Shown in pieces: positions 56,971 to 64,000 of a DNA stretch of 64,000 nucleotides. The DNA is taken from NCBI RefSeq assembly GCF_002803085.1, contig NZ_NNBJ01000004.1:271861-335860 (forward strand), in the 5' to 3' direction. The notes beneath the pieces are model-generated. The model did no database searches. It was given only the letters and a program-made list of their open reading frames with translations, and was not told the DNA's origin. The translations under genes were made by a program, and so were the position numbers. Numbering within the stretch: the stretch's first letter is position 1; every line of letters begins with the position of its first letter. The DNA comes from Streptomyces sp. CB01201. Its GTDB lineage: Bacteria > Actinomycetota > Actinomycetes > Streptomycetales > Streptomycetaceae.

Positions 56971-59928
56971 CTACAACTGGCCCTTGCGCGTGAGGTAGTT
57001 GAAGCACAGCCACCCCGGCAGTACCGGCAGCCAGAAGGTGAGCAGGCGGTACAGGAGCACCGCGGAGGTGGCGGTCTCGGCGGTCATGCCGGCGATCGTC
57101 AGAGCCGTGGACAGCGCCAGCTCGACCGCGCCGACACCACCCGGCGTCGGCGCCGCCGAACCGAGCGCGTTGGCCGTCAGGAAGACGACCGCCACGCTCG
57201 CGTAGCTCAGCGTGTGCTCGCTCCCCGTACCGAAGGCCCGGATCGACGCGTCGAGGCACATCACGAACACACCGGTCAGGAGCAGCATCCCGCCGATCCC
57301 GGTGACGAGCTTCTGCGGCCGCTGGAGCACGTCCAGCATGCGCGGCACCACTCCCGCGAACAGCGAGCGGACCCGGCTGACCACGAACTTCCGCAGGAAC
57401 GGGACCGCGGTCACGACCAGGATCAGGACGGCCGCCGTGAGCAGACCCGCGATCACCGTGCGGGACGGGGAGAGTTCCGAGGTCTGCTCGGTTCCGGTCA
57501 CGTACCCGAAGATCAGCAGCAGCGAGATGTGCGAGGCGAGCCCGAAGAGCTGCGACGCGCCCACGCTCGCCACCGCGAGCCCCGGCCGTACCCCCGCGCG
57601 CTGGAGGAAGCGCGTGTTGAGGGCGACGCCGCCGACCGCGGCCGGCGCCACCAGCTTCACGAAGGAGCCCGCGACCTGCGCCACCACGGCCCGCCAGAAC
57701 GGCACCCGCTCCGGGACGAAGCCGAGCAGACTGGCCGCGGCGGCGGGGTAGGACAGCGCCGAGAACAGCACGGCCGCCGCCACCCAGCCCCACTGCGCGT
57801 TGGCGACCAGATCGCCGAACTTGATGTTGGTGAGCTGCACCAGCAGGAAGTACGCGGCGAACGCTCCCGCCACAAAGCTGATCAGCGTCTTCATCTTGAT
57901 GCGCTCAAGACGGACCGGCTCCACCGGAGCCTGCGGCCGGATCAGCAGCACCTGGTGGCGGATCTGGGTGAGCAGATCGTCCTCGTGCGCCTCGTCGAGC
58001 GCCTCGTCGATGGCGACCTTCTCGGCCTTCTTCTCCGCCTTGACCGCCTTGCGGTCGTCCGGCGCGGCCACGGCCTCGGGGTGCGCCGCCGCGGCCTTCG
58101 CGGCTGCGGCCTCCGCGGCTTTCGCCTCCCTGGCCGCGTCCGACGCCTCCAGGACCGCCTCGCGTTCGCGCTGCGCCTGCTCGCGGCCGAGCCTGCGCAG
58201 CGTGGCACGGGTGGAACGCGGCAGCGCGATGGGCTGGAGCAGCGGAAGGCTGTCGGCGACCGCGTCCGGGCCGAGTACGTCCAGGGCGGAGGCCACCGAG
58301 CGCTCGGCGCCGACCCGCAGGCCGAGCGTGGTGAGCAGCTGGGCGATGTCCATCCGCAGCACGATGTCGCCGGCCGCGATCTCGCCGCCGCGCAGATCGG
58401 TCACGATCACCCGGCCCGCCCGGTCCACCAGGATCGCGTCCCCGGCCAGCCTGCGGTGGGCGATCCGGCGGGACTGGAGCGCCTCCACCTGACGCCAGGT
58501 CTCGCGCAGGAGATCATCGGTGATCTCCTTGTCGTCCAGGGAGTCGAGGGAGCGGCCGCCGGTGTGCTCGTAGACCAGCATCACGGCGTCCGGGCCCAGC
58601 TCGGAGGTGGCGATCAGCTTGGGCGCGTTCGCCCCGGCCGCGATCGCCGCGTACGCGAGAAGAGCCTCCTGCTCCAGGGCCTGTCTGAGGGACTGGATGG
58701 AGCGGCGGGTGGTGATGGAGCGCAGGGTGAGGCGGCGCCAGACCCGGTAGAAGAAGCCCTGCGCCTGCTGCTCGCGGTCGACGACCGTGACGTCGAGGGG
58801 CGGGGCGTCCCGCAGGGTCACCAGATAGCGCCGGCCCCGCTCGCCCTGGTCGAGGGAGTCCGGTACGTCCTCCGCGCGCAGCGCGGTCACGGGGTCGAAG
58901 CCGACGTGCCTGAGGCCCGCGAGCAGGGTCTGGCCGGTGGGCCGCACATTGGGGGAGCCGACCGCGTAGAGCGTGCCGTACGCGACCGTCCAGCCGATCA
59001 GGATCGTGACGATGATCGAGAACGGGGTGGTCTGCGCGCCGACGAGCACCGCGAAGGAGTTGAGCAGCAGCACCGCCCACAGCGCCACCCGCCACCGCGG
59101 CCTGCGGGCCATGCCGACCGCCGTCATATAGGCGATGACCGGGGCGAGATAGCCGTGCACGGGGTCGGTGAGGCCGCCGGCCGTCGTCTGCCGGGTCAGC
59201 GCCTCGGTGATCGAGCCGGGCGCGGACTTGGCGACCCAGAGGTCGGTCGCGAGGGCGACGCCGTGCGCGAGCACCGCGGCGAGCACACCGTCGGCGATCC
59301 GCAGGCCGTCGCGTTTGATGAGCCGCTCGATGGCGAAGGCGACGGGCAGCACGAGCACGGCGATGCTGGAGGCGAGGCCGGCGAGCCGGATCAGCACGTC
59401 CGGGGTGCCGGTGGTGCCCTTGGTGATGTCGTCTTCCAGACCGGACGTGGTGCCGTGGGCGAACGCGGCGATGGCGAGGACGACGGCGATCGCGAGCACA
59501 CCGGTGAGCAGCCGGAGCAGGTCCGAGGGACGGTGCACGCGTGCGGGCAGCAGCGGTTCGTCCACGGAGACGCGTTCGATGGAGCCGGAGGTGTCGTCGC
59601 ACAGGGTGGCGCCGCCGCCCGTGCCGCACTCCGTCGGCCCTGACCCGGCGGGGCCCTCGGGCGGCTCGGAGGGGCCGGGGGGTTCGGCGGGGCCGGGCGG
59701 TTCGGAGGCCGCCGGCCCGCCGTCGCTCCCGGGGCCCTTCCCGGTGCTTTCGGAGCCCGTTCCGTGGCCGGCCGGCGCGCCCGGTGCCCCGGTCCCGTCC
59801 GCCGGCCCGGGGGCCTCGGACGAGGCGGGCTCCCGCCCCGTTCCCGGGGTGCTGCTTGCCGCCGCCTCGGGTGGCTGCACGCCCCGCTCCTTCGCTGGCT
59901 CGTCCGTCTTGTCTCTGTCTCGTATCAC
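56971..59928 (-). CDS. Large membrane protein: degenerate kinase domain fused to MprF-like flippase domain
   Basis: A 985-residue protein. Residues 1-115 are disordered (Pro/Gly/Ser/Glu). A first membrane block (about 125-330) is followed by a soluble kinase-like domain (about 380-590: LIATSELGPDAVMLVYEHTGG, then HRRLAGDAILVD and VIVTDLRGG). Compared with aminoglycoside-kinase/ABC1-type HxDxxxxN...DxG motifs, the catalytic Asp is Arg and the second Asp motif reads DLR, so it looks catalytically dead. A charged coiled linker with Ala/Lys/Glu precedes the C-terminal ~300 residues, a UPF0104/LPG-synthase membrane domain of about eight helices (ending WLPVLPGWLCFNYL). Likely a lipid or polyprenyl-linked substrate flippase. 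The start is GTG 59928. Mycobacterial relatives have the same two-part form. Confidence 0.82.
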   Translation of the reverse strand: MIRDRDKTDEPAKERGVQPPEAAASSTPGTGREPASSEAPGPADGTGAPGAPAGHGTGSESTGKGPGSDGGPAASEPPGPAEPPGPSEPPEGPAGSGPTECGTGGGATLCDDTSGSIERVSVDEPLLPARVHRPSDLLRLLTGVLAIAVVLAIAAFAHGTTSGLEDDITKGTTGTPDVLIRLAGLASSIAVLVLPVAFAIERLIKRDGLRIADGVLAAVLAHGVALATDLWVAKSAPGSITEALTRQTTAGGLTDPVHGYLAPVIAYMTAVGMARRPRWRVALWAVLLLNSFAVLVGAQTTPFSIIVTILIGWTVAYGTLYAVGSPNVRPTGQTLLAGLRHVGFDPVTALRAEDVPDSLDQGERGRRYLVTLRDAPPLDVTVVDREQQAQGFFYRVWRRLTLRSITTRRSIQSLRQALEQEALLAYAAIAAGANAPKLIATSELGPDAVMLVYEHTGGRSLDSLDDKEITDDLLRETWRQVEALQSRRIAHRRLAGDAILVDRAGRVIVTDLRGGEIAAGDIVLRMDIAQLLTTLGLRVGAERSVASALDVLGPDAVADSLPLLQPIALPRSTRATLRRLGREQAQREREAVLEASDAAREAKAAEAAAAKAAAAHPEAVAAPDDRKAVKAEKKAEKVAIDEALDEAHEDDLLTQIRHQVLLIRPQAPVEPVRLERIKMKTLISFVAGAFAAYFLLVQLTNIKFGDLVANAQWGWVAAAVLFSALSYPAAAASLLGFVPERVPFWRAVVAQVAGSFVKLVAPAAVGGVALNTRFLQRAGVRPGLAVASVGASQLFGLASHISLLLIFGYVTGTEQTSELSPSRTVIAGLLTAAVLILVVTAVPFLRKFVVSRVRSLFAGVVPRMLDVLQRPQKLVTGIGGMLLLTGVFVMCLDASIRAFGTGSEHTLSYASVAVVFLTANALGSAAPTPGGVGAVELALSTALTIAGMTAETATSAVLLYRLLTFWLPVLPGWLCFNYLTRKGQL

Positions 59929-60101
59929 CGCTCACCGCCCGCATGATGGTGGCATGTCCAGAGATCCGAGGGGGGCATCAGGGTGCATTGCCGGGGCGTG
60001 CGCGGTGTGAGTTGCGCCCTTTCGCCGCTCCGCGACCGCATCACACCCGCAAGGGGACGGAGCCGGGGCGACTGTCGGTGGCGTGCGGCAGTATGGAGCG
60101 G

Positions 60102-60500
60102 ATGAGCCAGGAGCAGCGGGATCGGGCGGACGAGGCACCGCCCGAGCTTCCCGAGTACGCGGAGCGGGTCCTCGATGTCGCCGAGCGGATCCCGCCCGGC
60201 CGGGTGATGACGTACGGGGACGTGGCGGAGTGGCTCGGCGAGGGCGGCCCGCGCCAGGTCGGCCGCGTCATGGCGCTGTACGGCAGCGCGGTCCCGTGGT
60301 GGCGCGTGGTGCGTGCGGACGGCGCGCTGCTGCCCGGCCACGAGCTGCGCGCCCTGGAGCACTACCGGGACGAGACCACCCCGCTGCGCGAGGCGGGCCG
60401 GTCCGCCGAAGGCCATCTGCCGCGGCTCGACATGCGGCGGGCGCGCTGGGACGGCTCCGGCGCGGCGGGCGGACTCGGCGGCGGGGCGGCTCATACCTGA
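60102..60500 (+). CDS. Alkyltransferase-like (ATL) DNA-binding protein, MGMT family
   Basis: A 132-residue protein with only the C-terminal DNA-binding half of O6-alkylguanine-DNA methyltransferase: VAERIPPGRVMTYGDVAEWL, then RQVGRVMALYG. The active-site PCHR is replaced by PWWR, with Trp at the Cys position, so it cannot accept alkyl groups. ATL proteins instead bind O6-alkylguanine and recruit nucleotide excision repair. ATG 60102 follows GGAG; ATG 60093 is an alternative. It is next to the AdnA-like helicase-nuclease gene, as Rv3204 is in mycobacteria, so the region is DNA-repair related. Confidence 0.9.
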   Translation: MSQEQRDRADEAPPELPEYAERVLDVAERIPPGRVMTYGDVAEWLGEGGPRQVGRVMALYGSAVPWWRVVRADGALLPGHELRALEHYRDETTPLREAGRSAEGHLPRLDMRRARWDGSGAAGGLGGGAAHT

Positions 60501-60661
60501 CAGCTTCCGCCATCCGGCCACGCCGGGGGCGGCCTGAGGACCGTACGGATGACTCGCTGCGTTCCGGGCACGGTTCGGCGTACCGTCGAGGGTCCGCGCC
60601 GACCGCGCGGGCCCCGTAAGCACCATCACGACCAGCACACCCACCAGGACCGGCGATCCAC

Positions 60662-63600
60662 GTGAACTCCTCCTCCACCGGGCGTACGGCGTACCACCAG
60701 GTACGCCGGGCGGCCCCCGGCGCGTACCGGCTGGTGCGTACCCTGCCGGATCCGGTGGAGCCCCCTCTCCTTGACGCACCCCAGCGCAGGGTGGTTGACC
60801 ACGGCTCGGGTCCGCTTCTCGTGCTCGCGGGGCCCGGCACCGGCAAGACCACCACCCTGGTCGAGGCGGTCGCGGCGCGGGTGGCGGCCGGCACGGACCC
60901 CGAGCGCGTCCTGGTGCTCACCTTCAGCCGCAAGGCCGCGGTCGAACTCCGCGACCGGATGGCGCTGCGGCTCGGCGCCGGCGCCAAGAGCCCGCAGGCC
61001 ACCACGTTCCACTCGTACTGCTACGCCCTGGTGCGCGCGCACCAGGACGCCGAGCTGTTCCGCGAGCCGCTGCGGCTCCTCTCGGGCCCCGAACAGGACG
61101 TCGCCGTACGCGATCTGCTGGCCGGCCAGATCGACCTCCAGCGCACCGGGCTCGCCCATGTGGGCTGGCCGGACGAACTGCGGGCCTGTCTCACCACGCG
61201 CGGCTTCGCCGACGAGGTGCGCGCGGTGCTCGCCCGCAGCCGTGAACTCGGCCTCGGCCCGGCCGCGCTCGCCCGCTTCGCCGAGCGCGCGGGGCGCCCG
61301 GACTGGAAGGCGGCCTCCGCGTTCCTCGCCGAGTACCTCGACGTGCTCGACCTCCAGGGCGTCCTGGACTACGCGGAACTCGTGCACCGCGCGGTGCTGC
61401 TCGCCGAGCGCATCGCGCTGCCCTCCTACGACGCGGTGTTCGTCGACGAGTACCAGGACACCGACCCCGCCCAGGTCCGGCTGCTGCGGGCCCTTGCGGG
61501 CGGCGGTCGGACGCTGGTCGCGTTCGGCGACCCGGACCAGTCGATCTACACCTTCCGCGGCGCCGACATCAACGGCATCCTCGACTTCCCCGACGCCTTC
61601 CCCCGCGGTGACGGCCGCCCCGCGCCCGTCGAGGTGCTCACCACCTCGCGCCGCTCCGGCACCGCGCTCCTGGACGCGACCCGGCTCCTGACCCGCCGCA
61701 TGCCGCTGCCGCGGCTACCCGCCGAGCAGGTCCGCGCACACCGCGCGCTGCGGCCCACCCGCACCGGCGGCCGGGTCGAGACGTACACCTACCCCACGGT
61801 CTCCACCGAGCTGGACAACATCGCCGACCTGCTGCGCCGCGCCCACCTCGAAGAGGGCGTCCCCTGGCAGGAGATGGCGGTCCTGGTCCGCGCGGGCACC
61901 CGCGCGATCCCCGCGCTGCGCCGCGCCCTGACGACGGCGGGCATCCCCGTGGACACCTCCGGTGCGGACACCCCGCTGCGCGACGAGCCCGCGGCCGGAC
62001 CGCTGCTCGCGGCACTGCGTGTGGTGGCGGAGGCCGCCGTGAAGGAGGCCGCCCCCTCGGCGGAGGCGGCCGGGGCCGAGGCCGTCCCCTTGGCGGAGGC
62101 GGCCGGGACCGAGGCCGCCCCCTCGGCGGAGGCCGCCGGGGCCGAGGCCGTCCCCTCGCATGAGGCAGCCCCGGACGCCTCGGCCCCGGACGCTCCCACC
62201 CCGGTCAGCCTCGTGCACCCCCGAAGGGGCCCGGCGAACCCGTCCGCCGCGGCGCCCTCCTGGCTCGACCCCGAGACCGCGCACACCCTGCTCACCTCGC
62301 CGCTCGGCGGCATGGACACCGCCGACCTGCGGCGCCTGGGCCGGGCCCTGCGCGACGAGGAGCGGGCCGCGGGCACCCGGCTCCCGGCGCCCTCGGACGT
62401 GCTGCTCGCCCGCGCCCTCGCCGAACCCGAACGGCTCGTCGCACACGCCCCCTCCTATGCGCGCGGCGCCCAGCGTCTCGGTGCTCTGCTGCGCAAGACA
62501 CGCGAACTCCTGGCGGGCGGCGGCACCGCGGCCGAGGCGCTGTGGGAACTCTGGAACGGCACGCCCTGGCCGGGGCGCCTGGAACGCGCGGCGCTGCGCG
62601 GCGGCGCGGGCGGCCGGGCCGCCGACCGTGACCTCGACGCGGTGTGCGCCCTGTTCGACACCGCGGCCCGTGCCGAGGAGCGCACCGGCGGCCGGGGCGC
62701 GCTCAACTTCCTCGAAGAGGTGGACGCGCAGGACATAGCGGCCGACACCCTGACCCGCCGGGCCGTCCGTCCCGATGCCGTACGCGTCATGACCGCGCAC
62801 CGCTCCAAGGGCCTGGAGTGGAGCCTGGTCGTGGTCGCCGGGGTGCAGGAAGGGCTCTGGCCCGACCTGCGCCGCCGCGGCTCGCTCCTCGAAGCCGACC
62901 GGATCGGACGCGACGGCCTGGCCGAACCGCTCACCCCGGGCGCGCTCCTCGCCGAGGAACGACGCCTCTTCTACGTCGCGGCCACCCGGGCCCGCGACCG
63001 CCTGGTGGTGACCGCGGTCAAGGCTCCGGCCGACGACGGCGACCAGCCGTCGCGCTTCCTCACCGAGCTAGGCGTCGAACCCCGTGACACCACGGGCCGC
63101 CCGCGCCGGCCGCTCGCGGTGGCGGCGCTCGTCGCCGAGCTGCGCGCCACCACCGTCGACCCGGCGGCCTCCGACGCGCTGCGCGAGGCCGCCGCCGAAC
63201 GCCTGGGCCGCCTTGCCGCGCTCACCGACGACGAGGGCCAGCCACTGGTCCCGGCCGCGCACCCGGACCGCTGGTGGGGCCTGCACGAGCCGACCCGCTC
63301 CCAGGTCCCGCTGCGCGACCGCGAGCTGCCCCTCGCCCTGTCCGGCAGCGCCCTGGACCAGCTCGCCAACACCTGTGCGCTGCAATGGTTCCTGGGCCGC
63401 GAAGTGAAGGCGGACGCGCCCGCCACGGCCGCCCAGGGCTTCGGCAACGTCGTCCACGTACTCGCGGACGAGGTCGCCTCCGGCCGTACGCCCGCCGACC
63501 TGGCCGTCCTGATGGAACGCCTCGACTCGGTGTGGGACGCGCTCGCCTTCGACGCGCCCTGGAAGTCCGTCCAGGAGAAGCAGAACGCGCGCGCCGCCCT

Positions 63601-64000
63601 GGAGCGCTTCCTCCAGTGGCACACCCTGGACCGCGCGGGCCGCACCCCGGTCGCCACGGAGCACGGCTTCGACGTGACCCTGGAGGCGGGGGAGTACGAG
63701 GTCCGCATCCGGGGTTCCATGGACCGTGTCGAGAAGGACGTCGAGGGCCGCGCGTACGTGGTCGACTTCAAGACCGGCAAGCAGCCGCCCACCGCCGCCG
63801 AGGTCGCCGCCCACCCCCAGCTGGCCGTCTACCAGCTGGCGGTCAGGGAGGGCGCCCTGGACGAGGCCTTCGACGGCCACCGCCCCGACTCGGGCGGCGC
63901 CGAACTGGTCCACCTGCGCCAGGCCGCCCCCAAGCGCGAGGGCGGCGACGCCTACCCCAAGGTCCAGTCCCAGCCGCCCCTTGAGGGCGCATGGGTGGGC
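60662..64000 (+). CDS. UvrD-type helicase with C-terminal PD-(D/E)XK nuclease, AdnA-like (partial, runs off the window)
   Basis: 1113 codons are open from GTG 60662 to the window edge without a stop. It is a UvrD/PcrA motor: Walker A GPGTGKTT (57-64), VLTFSRKAA, motif II VFVDEYQDTDPAQ (about 262), GDPDQSIYTFRGAD, and VMTAHRSKGLEW (motif V-like). The C-terminal nuclease shows GSMDRVE (about 1018), VVDFKTGKQPP (about 1034) and QLAVYQLAVREG (motif QxxxY). This is the AdnA architecture of actinobacterial double-strand-break resection, whose partner AdnB would be expected just downstream, outside the window. Walker A is intact. A low-complexity Ala/Glu/Pro insertion (about 463-515) splits the motor. 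AddB-like proteins are an alternative. Confidence 0.88.
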   Translation, partial: MNSSSTGRTAYHQVRRAAPGAYRLVRTLPDPVEPPLLDAPQRRVVDHGSGPLLVLAGPGTGKTTTLVEAVAARVAAGTDPERVLVLTFSRKAAVELRDRMALRLGAGAKSPQATTFHSYCYALVRAHQDAELFREPLRLLSGPEQDVAVRDLLAGQIDLQRTGLAHVGWPDELRACLTTRGFADEVRAVLARSRELGLGPAALARFAERAGRPDWKAASAFLAEYLDVLDLQGVLDYAELVHRAVLLAERIALPSYDAVFVDEYQDTDPAQVRLLRALAGGGRTLVAFGDPDQSIYTFRGADINGILDFPDAFPRGDGRPAPVEVLTTSRRSGTALLDATRLLTRRMPLPRLPAEQVRAHRALRPTRTGGRVETYTYPTVSTELDNIADLLRRAHLEEGVPWQEMAVLVRAGTRAIPALRRALTTAGIPVDTSGADTPLRDEPAAGPLLAALRVVAEAAVKEAAPSAEAAGAEAVPLAEAAGTEAAPSAEAAGAEAVPSHEAAPDASAPDAPTPVSLVHPRRGPANPSAAAPSWLDPETAHTLLTSPLGGMDTADLRRLGRALRDEERAAGTRLPAPSDVLLARALAEPERLVAHAPSYARGAQRLGALLRKTRELLAGGGTAAEALWELWNGTPWPGRLERAALRGGAGGRAADRDLDAVCALFDTAARAEERTGGRGALNFLEEVDAQDIAADTLTRRAVRPDAVRVMTAHRSKGLEWSLVVVAGVQEGLWPDLRRRGSLLEADRIGRDGLAEPLTPGALLAEERRLFYVAATRARDRLVVTAVKAPADDGDQPSRFLTELGVEPRDTTGRPRRPLAVAALVAELRATTVDPAASDALREAAAERLGRLAALTDDEGQPLVPAAHPDRWWGLHEPTRSQVPLRDRELPLALSGSALDQLANTCALQWFLGREVKADAPATAAQGFGNVVHVLADEVASGRTPADLAVLMERLDSVWDALAFDAPWKSVQEKQNARAALERFLQWHTLDRAGRTPVATEHGFDVTLEAGEYEVRIRGSMDRVEKDVEGRAYVVDFKTGKQPPTAAEVAAHPQLAVYQLAVREGALDEAFDGHRPDSGGAELVHLRQAAPKREGGDAYPKVQSQPPLEGAWVG

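Overview
The window is very GC-rich with strong third-position GC bias. It has GTG and TTG starts, long antisense shadow frames, mycobacterial-type gene neighbourhoods, SCO-type hypothetical families and Streptomyces-like dispersed repeats. It reads as the core chromosome of a Streptomyces or close relative. I see no rRNA, tRNA, insertion sequence, prophage or CRISPR array. About 53 genes are described, including two very small ones.

Layout. 1-6.7 kb: a crotonase, DUF3117, an O-methyltransferase, then the envelope-stress block sigE-type ECF sigma factor / zinc anti-sigma / HtrA protease / tatB. 6.8-16.3 kb: a hypothetical gene, an FAD hydroxylase preceded by a G-rich heptamer array, mrp, DUF1003, an MgtE-like CBS protein, a lipoprotein, an EamA exporter and corA. 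From memory of gene order this resembles M. tuberculosis Rv1220c-Rv1239c. 16.7-24.6 kb: a SUFU-like protein, a tandem array of 115-bp repeats, an MFS exporter with an operator inside its promoter, DUF6758, a PHP phosphoesterase, MarC, a 50-aa conserved ORF, an NYN-domain protein and a hydrolase. 24.7-32.7 kb: a DEAD-box RNA helicase with a long repetitive basic tail, a ferritin-like protein, DUF3107, TetR, a hydrolase and a DUF3152 metzincin-like protein (resembling Rv3207c-Rv3211).

32.7-38.7 kb: a peptide ABC importer operon. It is preceded by an apparently leaderless 31-codon leader peptide ending Cys-Ser and by RNA segments that can pair in mutually exclusive ways, so it is a candidate attenuator. 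Its last gene encodes a double ATPase whose linker is made from repeats that elsewhere are intergenic. 38.8-43.6 kb: a compact operon of a PelF-like glycosyltransferase, a polytopic membrane protein, a sugar epimerase and a spherulin-4-type glycosidase; I propose a small Pel-like exopolysaccharide system. 43.7-46.6 kb: moeZ and a secreted tripeptidyl aminopeptidase. 46.7-55.9 kb: narGHJI followed, with translational coupling, by a radical SAM/SPASM enzyme and a protoporphyrinogen-oxidase family enzyme, suggesting respiratory nitrate reduction linked to tetrapyrrole chemistry. A YwiC-like membrane protein is divergent from it. 57-64 kb: a large degenerate-kinase/flippase fusion, an alkyltransferase-like protein and a UvrD-nuclease (AdnA-like) that runs off the end.

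Cross-cutting: one dispersed motif containing GCGCGGGGAACTGCGCGA occurs eleven times. Ten copies lie in three junctions between convergent genes, as inverted pairs or a tandem array; one is inside the double-ATPase gene. Family names come from recognising motifs by eye; no database search was run.
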